A stretch of DNA of 13,604 nucleotides from an uncultured Bacteroidaceae bacterium. GTDB taxonomy: Bacteria; Bacteroidota; Bacteroidia; Bacteroidales; Bacteroidaceae. A program made the position numbers and the translations under genes. The stretch covers positions 1 to 13,604 of the forward strand of contig CAJGCJ010000045.1 in NCBI GenBank assembly GCA_904501775.1. Direction: 5' to 3'. A model generated the notes under the pieces. The model was given only the letters and a program-made list of their open reading frames with translations. It searched no databases and was not told the DNA's origin. How positions within the stretch are numbered: the stretch's first letter is position 1; each line of letters opens with the position of its first letter. This document shows positions 1 to 6,730 of the stretch, one piece after another.

Positions 1-80
1 CAACCAAGCAGTTCGCGATGCTGATAGACACATCCGAAGAGCAACACCCCCTCACTGTTTATAATGAATTTCTGATACAT
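1..80 (-). CDS. Hypothetical protein, N-terminal fragment (26 codons, cut by window edge)
   Basis: An ATG at 80-78 on the minus strand opens a frame that stays open to the window edge. The peptide begins MYQKFIINSEGVLLFG and continues with CVYQHRELLG. It looks like genuine protein (mixed hydrophobic and charged residues, no low complexity), but I cannot name a family and 26 residues allow no functional claim. It starts 31 bases beyond the carB terminator, so it is probably a separate transcription unit on the same strand. A small perfect stem (81-85 with 89-93, three-base loop) abuts the start codon and could affect initiation. I see no clear promoter in the short gap. Confidence 0.5.
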   Translation of the reverse strand, partial: MYQKFIINSEGVLLFGCVYQHRELLG

Positions 81-110
81 AAGCTTCGAGCTTTGAATTG
101 TCGGATAATC

Positions 111-153
111 AAAAACATTAGGGCTGTATAGAATTAATCAATACAGCCCTAAT
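111..153 (-). terminator. Rho-independent terminator of carB
   Basis: A perfect 13-bp inverted repeat (117-129 with 141-153, arm sequence ATTAGGGCTGTAT) encloses an 11-base loop. On the minus strand it is followed after one base by TTTTT (115-111). It lies 24 bases beyond the carB stop codon, so it ends the carB transcript. Confidence 0.88.
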
Positions 154-177
154 TTAAATTATCTAAAAACCGATTGT

Positions 178-3100
178 TTACTTGAAATCATCCCAGCTCT
201 TTACAGGCATCTCCTTGACATCGATTTTGCAGAATGAATCGATAAAGGCACTTGCAAGACGCGCATTTGTGATAAGAGGAATATTATGGTCAATTGCCGC
301 ACGACGTATACGATAACCATTGGTAAGCTCGCGCTTTGTATGGTTCTTTGGTATATTGATAATAAGGTCGAAACGGTGGTCGGCAATCATCTGCATAACA
401 TTGTTCTCGGCATTGGGGTCTTCATCGGGCCACATTACGGGAGTTGCCTTGATGCCATGCTCATTAAGGAACTTGGCTGTACCCGATGTTGCAAAGATAT
501 TATATCCCTTGCGCTGAAGCATTGCAGAAGAGTCGAGCAAGTCAACCTTGGATTTTGCAGCACCCGACGATACCATTACATTCTTCTTGGGAACATCATA
601 TCCTACTGCAATCATAGCGTTAAGCAATGCCTCTTCGAAGTCGTCACCGATACATCCTACCTCACCTGTTGATGACATATCCACGCCAAGTACGGGGTCG
701 GCCTGATGCAGACGGCTGAATGAGAACTGTGAAGCCTTCACGCCAATCCAGTCGATATCGAACGCCGATTTGTCGGGACGGCTGTAAGGTGCATCCAACA
801 TGATGCGTGTAGCTGTCTCAATGAAATTACGTTTGAGAACCTTAGAAACGAATGGGAACGAACGAGAAGCACGCAAGTTACACTCGATTACCTTAACCTC
901 GTTGTTCTTGGCAAGGAATTGGATATTGAAAGGACCCGAGATATTGAGCTCTTTTGCAATACGACGGCTTATCTTCTTGATGCGGCGTGCAGTCTCGAAA
1001 TATATCTTCTGTGCAGGGAATACCAAAGTAGCGTCGCCCGAGTGTACACCGGCAAACTCAACGTGCTCAGATATTGCATACTCTACAACCTCGCCATTCT
1101 GTGCTACAGCATCGAACTCAATCTCTTTTGTCTCCATCATGAACTGCGATACCACTACAGGATATTCCTTAGATACCTCAGCAGCCATTGCAAGGAACTC
1201 TTTAAGTTCGTCCTCGTTGTAGCATACGTTCATTGCCGCACCCGATAACACATATGAGGGACGTACCAATACGGGATAGCCGACCTTCTCTACAAAGGCC
1301 TCCATATCCTCGAGACTGGTAAGTTCTTTCCAAGCAGGCTGGTCGATACCGAGCTGATCGAGCATTGCCGAGAATTTATGACGATTTTCGGCACGGTCGA
1401 TAGAGAGGGGTGATGTACCAAGGATGGGCACTGATTGACGATGCAACTTCATCGCAAGGTTATTAGGAATCTGACCACCTACCGATACAATAACGCCACC
1501 GGGTTGCTCAAGATCGATAACATCGAGAACACGCTCAAATGACAACTCGTCGAAGTAGAGACGGTCGCACATATCGTAGTCGGTTGAAACAGTTTCGGGG
1601 TTGTAGTTAATCATTATTGACTTATAACCAAGCTTACGTGCTGTCTGCACCGCATTAACCGAACACCAGTCGAACTCAACTGATGAACCGATACGATAAG
1701 CACCCGATCCAAGAACCACCACTGATTTGTCATTCTTGTAGTAGTTTACATCGTAGCCTGTTGTTCCGTATGTCATATACAGGTAGTTTGTAAGTTCGGG
1801 ATGCTCCGATGCCACAGTGTTGATTCTCTTGACTGCGGGGAGGATACCCTTTTGCTTACGCAATGCACGTACCTCGAGCAAAGGCTTCTCCATGCTGCCC
1901 TCACCCTTGAGTACGAAACGTGCAATCTGGAAGTCAGAGAATCCCAACTCCTTGGCACGGCGCAATACCTCATCGGGAAGCTCCTCGAGAGAGTTATATC
2001 CTGCAAGTACGTTCTTATAATCTACAATATTCTTGAGCTTGCCAAGGAACCATGGGTCAATCTTGGTAAGTTCGCTGATACGCTCAATGCTGTAACCTGC
2101 TTCAAGAGCCGATGCAATTGAGAATATACGCATATCTGTGGGGTTGGCAAGTTCCTCATCGAGATTCTCGAAGTGGGTGTGTTCATTACCTACGAAACCG
2201 TGCATACCCTGACCAATCATACGGAGACCCTTCTGGATAACCTCTTCGAATGAACGTCCGATAGACATGATTTCACCTACAGACTTCATGCTTGAGCCAA
2301 TCTGACGTGATACGCCTGCGAACTTTGTGAGGTCCCAACGGGGTATCTTACAAATCAGATAGTCGAGCTCGGGAGCCTTGTATGCGCTATTGGGTGTACC
2401 CATCTCGCCAATCTGGTCGAGTGTGTATCCGAGTGCGATTTTTGCTGCAACGAATGCAAGAGGATAACCTGTTGCCTTAGATGCGAGCGCTGATGAACGG
2501 CTCAGACGTGCGTTAACCTCAATAACACGATAATCGTTTGTCTCGGCATTGAACGCATACTGAATGTTACACTCACCTACGATACCGAGGTGACGGATTG
2601 CCTTGACTGAAATCTCCTGCATAAACTTAACCTGTTCCTCGGTAAGTGAACAGGTGGGAGCAACAACGATAGACTCTCCGGTGTGGATACCCAGAGGGTC
2701 GAAGTTCTCCATGCTTGCTACTGTGAAACAGTGGTCGTTGGCATCGCGGATAACCTCGAACTCAATCTCTTTCCAACCTTTGAGCGACTCCTCGACAAGA
2801 ATCTGATTAGAGAATGTGAAGGCACTCTCGGCAAGTTCCTTGAAACTCTCCTCGTCACGGCAGATACCGCTACCCAAGCCACCAAGTGCATAGGCCGAAC
2901 GTACCATGACGGGGAAACCAATCTCATGAGCAGCCTTAAGCGCATCTTCCATGCTCTCGACAGCCTGACTCACGGGAGTCTTCATTGGAATCTCATCGAG
3001 CTTTTTCACAAAGAGGTCGCGGTCCTCGGTGTACATAATAGCCTCGACTGAAGTTCCAAGAACCTTTACGCCATACTTCTGAAGAATTCCTTTCTGATAA

Positions 3101-3399
3101 AGTTCTGTACCGCAGTTAAGAGCTGTCTGTCCTCCAAAAGCGAGCAGGATTCCATCGGGACGCTCTTTCTTAATAATCTCCTCTACATAATGAGTATTCA
3201 CGGGAAGGAAATATACTTTATCGGCAATACCCTCTGATGTCTGTATAGTAGCAACATTAGGATTGATCAATACCGACTGGATACCCTCTTCACGTAAAGC
3301 CTTCAATGCTTGTGAGCCCGAATAATCGAACTCTCCTGCCTGACCGATGCGCAACGCACCAGAGCCCAACAGCAGTACCTTCTTCAGATTCTCTTTCAT
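178..3399 (-). CDS. carB: Carbamoyl-phosphate synthase large chain, eukaryotic CPS I/CAD-like
   Basis: Makes carbamoyl phosphate from bicarbonate, two ATP and ammonia (normally delivered from glutamine by CarA) for pyrimidine and arginine synthesis in the cytoplasm. The frame continues upstream, but the ATG at 3399 gives MKENLKKVLLLGSG and 1073 aa, the E. coli CarB length; the extra 35 codons upstream look non-coding and overlap the promoter. Visible domains: carboxyphosphate ATP-grasp half (about 1-400, with ALGGLGSG at 171-178 and SRSSALASKATG at 300-311), oligomerisation region (about 400-555), carbamoyl-phosphate ATP-grasp half (about 556-935, with GSSVEFDWC at 571-579, RPSYVLSGAAMNV at 713-725 and EHVE..GVHSGDA at 778-790), and an MGS-like allosteric domain (about 936-1073). 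Long stretches resemble human CPS1 more than E. coli CarB. In the allosteric domain PVMWP (W990) and N1015 match CPS1 positions that bind N-acetylglutamate. No carA is adjacent. Function is confident; the allosteric type is inferred. Confidence 0.97.
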   Translation of the reverse strand: MKENLKKVLLLGSGALRIGQAGEFDYSGSQALKALREEGIQSVLINPNVATIQTSEGIADKVYFLPVNTHYVEEIIKKERPDGILLAFGGQTALNCGTELYQKGILQKYGVKVLGTSVEAIMYTEDRDLFVKKLDEIPMKTPVSQAVESMEDALKAAHEIGFPVMVRSAYALGGLGSGICRDEESFKELAESAFTFSNQILVEESLKGWKEIEFEVIRDANDHCFTVASMENFDPLGIHTGESIVVAPTCSLTEEQVKFMQEISVKAIRHLGIVGECNIQYAFNAETNDYRVIEVNARLSRSSALASKATGYPLAFVAAKIALGYTLDQIGEMGTPNSAYKAPELDYLICKIPRWDLTKFAGVSRQIGSSMKSVGEIMSIGRSFEEVIQKGLRMIGQGMHGFVGNEHTHFENLDEELANPTDMRIFSIASALEAGYSIERISELTKIDPWFLGKLKNIVDYKNVLAGYNSLEELPDEVLRRAKELGFSDFQIARFVLKGEGSMEKPLLEVRALRKQKGILPAVKRINTVASEHPELTNYLYMTYGTTGYDVNYYKNDKSVVVLGSGAYRIGSSVEFDWCSVNAVQTARKLGYKSIMINYNPETVSTDYDMCDRLYFDELSFERVLDVIDLEQPGGVIVSVGGQIPNNLAMKLHRQSVPILGTSPLSIDRAENRHKFSAMLDQLGIDQPAWKELTSLEDMEAFVEKVGYPVLVRPSYVLSGAAMNVCYNEDELKEFLAMAAEVSKEYPVVVSQFMMETKEIEFDAVAQNGEVVEYAISEHVEFAGVHSGDATLVFPAQKIYFETARRIKKISRRIAKELNISGPFNIQFLAKNNEVKVIECNLRASRSFPFVSKVLKRNFIETATRIMLDAPYSRPDKSAFDIDWIGVKASQFSFSRLHQADPVLGVDMSSTGEVGCIGDDFEEALLNAMIAVGYDVPKKNVMVSSGAAKSKVDLLDSSAMLQRKGYNIFATSGTAKFLNEHGIKATPVMWPDEDPNAENNVMQMIADHRFDLIINIPKNHTKRELTNGYRIRRAAIDHNIPLITNARLASAFIDSFCKIDVKEMPVKSWDDFK

Positions 3400-3461
3400 A
3401 CTTTTTATCTTTGATACGGGACTATGTCCCACTACATTATTATGCGTTAATATACATTTTG

Positions 3462-3493
3462 CGAAGATAGAAAAAAGTTGCAATATTGCCAAA
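3462..3493 (-). promoter_or_regulatory. Candidate promoter of carB
   Basis: On the minus strand TTTG (3493-3490) is separated by 20 bases from TATCTTCG (3469-3462), one base off the Bacteroidota TAnnTTTG box and at the usual spacing. Initiation would fall near 3455, giving a leader of roughly 55 nt before the ATG at 3399. The position beyond the purF terminator supports separate carB transcription. Confidence 0.6.
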
Positions 3494-3562
3494 CTTTCTT
3501 TCAATACTTTAATCTATATACAACAGGTTTTTATTGCATTTGCGCAACATCATTGTTGTTTC

Positions 3563-3604
3563 AAAAAAACAGCCTTGAAACCCGATTAAAAGGTTCAAAG
3601 CTGT
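3563..3604 (-). terminator. Rho-independent terminator after purF
   Basis: An imperfect inverted repeat (3569-3582 with 3592-3604; ACAGC, TTGAA and CC segments pair, with one mismatch and one bulge) is followed on the minus strand by seven T (3569-3563). It starts 8 bases beyond the purF stop codon and separates purF from carB. Confidence 0.8.
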
Positions 3605-3612
3605 TCAATTAT

Positions 3613-5496
3613 TTATTTGTTCTTGATATACTGTTCGTAGTGTTCAACAAATGCTCTGTTCACCAGCATGTTACCGCCGGGAGTAGGATAATTACCGCTG
3701 AAATACCAGTCGCCAAGATGGTTGGGACATGCGGTGTGCAATCCTTCAAGACTTTGGAACACAATCTCAACCTCGGCATTCAAATGAACGGGCTTCAATA
3801 TCTCGGCAATCTTGGCCGAAATCTCATCAGCCGTAAAGGGACTGTATATAGCCTTTGTGCAGTTCTTAATCTCGGCAAGAGGCTTCTTGAGTTCTTCGAC
3901 ACAAGCGACATATGTCTCGTTCACGATATTCATGAGACCACGCTCTTGAAGCAGTTCCAATGCTGCGAAGAAAGCGACAAAGTGGTCGAACTTCTCCATA
4001 TCGATACCGTAATAGTCGGGGTAACGTATCTGTGGACTTGATGATACTACCACTATCTTCTTGGGTTCAAGACGGTCGAGAATATTAAGGATACTCTCGC
4101 GCAATGTTGTTCCGCGGACAATACTGTCGTCAATAACCACAAGATTATCTACACCGGGTTTGATTGAATCGTATGTGATATCATATACATGGCCTGCAAG
4201 GTCGTTGCGCTTGTCGCCTGTTGTAATGAAGGTACGCATCTTTATATCTTTGTTGGCAACCTTCTCCTGACGTACACGTTTTGACAATATAGCCTCAACA
4301 TCCTCTTTTGTAAGAGGCTTACCCGATGTAAGTTCCTTAATCTTCCATTGGTTCAGGTATTCCTCAAAAGCCTCAACCATTCCATAGAATGCCATCTCGG
4401 CAGTATTGGGAATAAATGAGAAGACTGTATGGTCAAGGTCATAATCAACCGCCTTCAGAATCTTGTCGAGGAGGTTGGCACCAAGCATCTTTCTCTCCTT
4501 ATATATATCGCCATCATTTCCACGGCTAAAATAGATACGTTCGAAAGAGCAAGGGAGGAATGCAAGCTGCGGCAAAATCTGCTCAACACGCAACTCGCCG
4601 TTCTTTTTCATTATTATAGCCTCACCGGGATTCATCTCTATGACTTGCTCGGCCTTGAGATTCATTGCTGTCTGCAACGCCGCACGCTCACTTGCCATAA
4701 CGAAAATTTCGTCATCGGCATACCAATATGCAGTACGAACGCCCCATGGGTCTCTCATGGCGAACATCTCGCCACTACCTGTCACACCGCACAGCACATA
4801 TCCGCCATCGAGCAGATGCGCCGAGCTTTTAAGGACATTGACAATATCCAATCGGTCTTCAATAGCCTTTGTTATATCCATTCCGGTAAGCCCCTCGGCC
4901 TCACACTCTTTGAAAACACGCTCAACTTCGCGGTCGAGACGATGTCCCATAAGTTCGAGCAGAATGTATGTATCGGCATACACACGGGGGTGCTGACCAT
5001 GCGATACCAGTTCTTTAAATACATCATCCACGTTTGTGATGTGGAAGTTTCCGCACAATGCCAAGTTTTTGGCACGCCAATTATTGCGGCGCAAATAGGG
5101 ATGGACATATTGCAAGCCGGTCTTTCCTGTTGCGCAATAGCGTAAGTGGCCCATATAAAGATCACCTGCAAAACTGAAATTCTTATATGCGAAATCCGAG
5201 TCGCCACGCTTCTCTACAGGGTGCTTTGTAATTGAACTCTCAGCTGCCGCAAAGACCTCAGAGATTGCTCCCGAGCCCTCGGCACGTTCACGGAACATAT
5301 AATCTTCACCTGGGTTGGCTTTCAATTTTACACACGCGATACCTGCTCCCTGCTGACCACGATTATACTGTTTATTCATCAACAAGAACAGTTTATTCAT
5401 ACCATAGGCCCACGTACCATATTTTTCATTAAAATGACTCAGCGGTTTACGCAGGCGAATCATAGCAACGCCACATTCATGTAATAGTTGTTCCAT
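3613..5496 (-). CDS. purF: Divergent amidophosphoribosyltransferase (PurF family)
   Basis: PurF transfers glutamine-derived ammonia to PRPP to make phosphoribosylamine, the committed step of purine synthesis. The N-terminal half is a class II glutaminase: MEQLLHECGV puts the nucleophile at Cys8, behind a short propeptide that would have to be cleaved, followed by NRGQQGAGIA (45-54), GHLRY (116-120) and the Asp of ADTYILL (D175). The C-terminal half is a phosphoribosyltransferase with the PRPP motif VVIDDSIVRGTTL (453-465), RTFI (421-424) and YGIDM (496-500). At 627 aa it is about 120 residues longer than E. coli PurF (505), with extra sequence around 385-420 and at the C-terminus. The usual AHNGNL oxyanion segment reads ALCGNF (146-151), so Cys148 stands where Asn is expected. 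It sits behind a leader with a mini-ORF and terminator. It could be a second PurF paralogue or a related glutamine-PRPP transferase; the window cannot show whether a standard PurF exists elsewhere. Confidence 0.92.
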   Translation of the reverse strand: MEQLLHECGVAMIRLRKPLSHFNEKYGTWAYGMNKLFLLMNKQYNRGQQGAGIACVKLKANPGEDYMFRERAEGSGAISEVFAAAESSITKHPVEKRGDSDFAYKNFSFAGDLYMGHLRYCATGKTGLQYVHPYLRRNNWRAKNLALCGNFHITNVDDVFKELVSHGQHPRVYADTYILLELMGHRLDREVERVFKECEAEGLTGMDITKAIEDRLDIVNVLKSSAHLLDGGYVLCGVTGSGEMFAMRDPWGVRTAYWYADDEIFVMASERAALQTAMNLKAEQVIEMNPGEAIIMKKNGELRVEQILPQLAFLPCSFERIYFSRGNDGDIYKERKMLGANLLDKILKAVDYDLDHTVFSFIPNTAEMAFYGMVEAFEEYLNQWKIKELTSGKPLTKEDVEAILSKRVRQEKVANKDIKMRTFITTGDKRNDLAGHVYDITYDSIKPGVDNLVVIDDSIVRGTTLRESILNILDRLEPKKIVVVSSSPQIRYPDYYGIDMEKFDHFVAFFAALELLQERGLMNIVNETYVACVEELKKPLAEIKNCTKAIYSPFTADEISAKIAEILKPVHLNAEVEIVFQSLEGLHTACPNHLGDWYFSGNYPTPGGNMLVNRAFVEHYEQYIKNK

Positions 5497-5530
5497 ATGT
5501 AATAGTTCTTTAATACGTCGTTATTAAAAT

Positions 5531-5559
5531 AAAAAAAGGCCGTTCACAAGGAAACGACC
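5531..5559 (-). terminator. Leader terminator (candidate attenuator) before purF
   Basis: On the minus strand GGTCGTT (5559-5553) pairs with AACGGCC (5544-5538), seven pairs including one G-U, around an 8-base loop, followed directly by seven T (5537-5531). It lies between the purF promoter and the purF ATG (34 bases further on) and 8 bases after the stop codon of a 37-codon mini-ORF. A terminator in this place only makes sense as a conditional stop for the purF transcript or as the end of a short leader RNA. Confidence 0.75.
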
Positions 5560-5567
5560 ACATTGTA

Positions 5568-5681
5568 TTATATAATGTACATAAGCGCACTGAGGATGTT
5601 GCAATAAGATAACTGCATACGAGAGCATGTAGCACTGCCACTCTCCGATTTTTGCAAATTCTTATTCATGCGCTTTGACAT
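5568..5681 (-). CDS. Candidate 37-codon leader peptide upstream of purF
   Basis: An ATG at 5681-5679 opens 37 codons ending in TAA at 5570-5568. The peptide starts MSKRMNKNLQKSESG and ends YCNILSALMYII; it has six Ser, four Met and two Cys, a basic N-terminal part and a hydrophobic C-terminal end. A second in-frame Met (codon 5) is an alternative start. The ATG falls about 20 nt after the expected transcription start, and the stop sits 8 nt before the leader terminator. A ribosome paused at or near the stop would cover the 5' arm of that hairpin. There is no run of one amino acid of the his/trp leader kind. Recognition rests on position, not homology; coding is inferred. It could instead be the body of a short non-coding leader RNA. 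Confidence 0.5.
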   Translation of the reverse strand: MSKRMNKNLQKSESGSATCSRMQLSYCNILSALMYII

Positions 5682-5707
5682 AACACTACTCTATTTAAAT
5701 TCGAGCA

Positions 5708-5737
5708 CAAAGTTAGAAAATTATTTCGACTTACAAG
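5708..5737 (-). promoter_or_regulatory. Promoter of the purF leader
   Basis: On the minus strand TAACTTTG (5715-5708) is a perfect TAnnTTTG Bacteroidota -7 box. CTTG (5737-5734), 18 bases upstream, is a one-off match to the TTTG -33 element. Initiation would be near 5700, giving a leader of about 205 nt ahead of purF that contains the mini-ORF and terminator. Confidence 0.7.
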
Positions 5738-5780
5738 CATATTCGACCATTCATTTGCATAAAAATTTTCTATTGAAATA

Positions 5781-5812
5781 ATTGTAGTTATTTCTTTTTA
5801 TATTTACCTTTG
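5781..5812 (+). promoter_or_regulatory. Promoter of tRNA-Thr
   Basis: TACCTTTG (5805-5812) is a perfect TAnnTTTG box. ATTG (5781-5784) lies 20 bases upstream as a near match to TTTG. Initiation near 5820 would leave about 30 nt of 5' leader for RNase P to remove. It is divergent from the purF leader promoter, with the AT-rich stretch 5740-5780 between them. Confidence 0.7.
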
Positions 5813-5849
5813 CCATCGGTTTACAAAGCCCTTTAATAATGATTTCTAC

Positions 5850-5922
5850 GCCAAATTAGCTCAGTTGGTAGAGCGACTCATTCGTAATGAGTAGGTCAGG
5901 GGTTCGAGCCCCCTATTTGGCT
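5850..5922 (+). tRNA. tRNA-Thr (anticodon CGU)
   Basis: A complete cloverleaf is visible. The 7-bp acceptor stem is GCCAAAT (5850-5856) with ATTTGGC (5915-5921). The D stem is GCTC (5859-5862) with GAGC (5871-5874). The anticodon stem is ACTCA (5876-5880) with TGAGT (5888-5892), around loop TTCGTAA with anticodon CGT at 5883-5885. The T stem is AGGGG with CCCCT around TTCGAGC. The CGU anticodon reads ACG, so it is a threonine tRNA. The discriminator base is T5922 and the following CAG means the 3' CCA is not encoded and must be added by nucleotidyltransferase. Confidence 0.97.
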
Positions 5923-5931
5923 CAGGTGCAT

Positions 5932-5964
5932 ATATTGGCGATTCTGCAAAAGAATCGCCAATAT
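5932..5964 (+). terminator. Strong hairpin after tRNA-Thr, before trmN6
   Basis: A perfect 14-bp inverted repeat (5932-5945 with 5951-5964, arm ATATTGGCGATTCT) has a 5-base loop and begins 9 bases after the tRNA 3' end. The following bases (GTATTTAGC) form only a weak T tract, so termination is probably partial, or the stem marks the 3' processing boundary. trmN6 has no other obvious promoter, so read-through from the tRNA promoter is plausible. Confidence 0.6.
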
Positions 5965-5986
5965 GTATTTAGCAAAGCAAATTAAT

Positions 5987-6685
5987 ATGTTTCGATTCAA
6001 ACAATTCACAATAGAGCAAGAGCATTGTGCAATGAAGGTGGGCACCGACGGCACCCTGCTGGGTGCATGGGCCGACATTTCACATTCGGAACGCATTCTT
6101 GACATAGGATGCGGCAGCGGTCTTATAGCGATAATGGCGGCACAACGCAGCAATGCCGATGTCATTGGAATTGAAATTGATTGCGATGCGGCACATCAGG
6201 CGCAGGAGAATGTCATGCAGTGCGCATGGAGCGACAGGATAGAGATAATAAATTGTGACATCCAAAAATACCATAGCGACAGACTGTTCGATGCCATTGT
6301 AAGCAATCCGCCCTTTTTCAAGAACAGCCTTAAATGCCCTGACAATTCGCGTACCACAGCACGCCACGACGACACGCTTCCATGCCCCACGCTGATGCAG
6401 TGTGCAAAAAATCTGCTTGCAGACGGAGGTACGCTTTCGGTTGTAATACCATCGGAAATGCTCGGTTCGTGGTGCGACGAGGCACTTTTCAAAGGGTTGT
6501 CGGCACGCCGCATAACACATGTGCGCACACTCCCCCACAAACCTTCGAAACGTGTATTGATTGAATTCGTAAAAGGAGCACATGCAAAGCCTGTTATTAC
6601 AGAATTCATATTGGAGGATACGCTGGGAAACTACAGTCAAGAGGCCAAAGAACTCCTACGCGACTTTTATATAAAGATAGAATAA
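5987..6685 (+). CDS. trmN6: tRNA1(Val) (adenine37-N6)-methyltransferase
   Basis: SAM-dependent enzyme that puts an N6-methyl group on adenine 37 of tRNA-Val (YfiC/TrmN6 family). I take the ATG at 5987, giving MFRFKQFTIEQEHCAMKVGT and 232 aa: the family typically begins close to FxFKQF, and the upstream ATG at 5963 lies inside the hairpin stem at 5932-5964. The Rossmann motif LDIGCGSG is at 38-45, the amino-methylase motif NPPFF at 107-111, and the family signature ARHD follows at 125-128. E. coli YfiC is about 245 aa, so the length is normal. It is the only protein-coding gene on the plus strand here and sits beside a tRNA, which may be coincidence. It ends 15 bases before the palindrome shared with the convergent hutI. 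Confidence 0.93.
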   Translation: MFRFKQFTIEQEHCAMKVGTDGTLLGAWADISHSERILDIGCGSGLIAIMAAQRSNADVIGIEIDCDAAHQAQENVMQCAWSDRIEIINCDIQKYHSDRLFDAIVSNPPFFKNSLKCPDNSRTTARHDDTLPCPTLMQCAKNLLADGGTLSVVIPSEMLGSWCDEALFKGLSARRITHVRTLPHKPSKRVLIEFVKGAHAKPVITEFILEDTLGNYSQEAKELLRDFYIKIE

Positions 6686-6700
6686 TAGAGCCGGGACAAA

Positions 6701-6730
6701 CAAGGTGGTAATCAATTGATTACCACCTTG
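6701..6730. terminator. Perfect 30-bp palindrome, likely bidirectional terminator
   Basis: Positions 6701-6715 (CAAGGTGGTAATCAA) and 6716-6730 are exact reverse complements. The palindrome lies between the convergent trmN6 (ends 6685) and hutI (stop codon 6714-6712), and half of it encodes the last residues of HutI. T tracts on either side are short (TTTG on the minus strand, CCTTTAA on the plus strand), so a terminator role is inferred from position and symmetry. Confidence 0.65.

Noticed and set aside
3400..3504. Upstream extension of carB by 35 codons
   Set aside because: It overlaps the candidate promoter, has no CarB homology, and the internal start gives the standard 1073-aa length.
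4429..5145. Plus-strand open frame of 238 codons opposite purF
   Set aside because: It is fully antisense to a well-supported enzyme gene, with no recognisable motif; its length follows from the codon bias of purF.
5740..5780. Possible riboswitch or additional small gene in the AT-rich gap between the divergent promoters
   Set aside because: It is only about 40 bases of AT-rich sequence without stems or an open frame; it is best read as promoter-upstream DNA.
5963..5986. ATG at 5963 as the trmN6 start
   Set aside because: It lies in the hairpin stem, and the family begins at the FRFKQF region coded from 5987.
6080..6640. Minus-strand open frame of 186 codons opposite trmN6
   Set aside because: It is antisense to a gene with clear SAM and NPPFF motifs; the translation is rich in Cys, Arg and His and resembles nothing.
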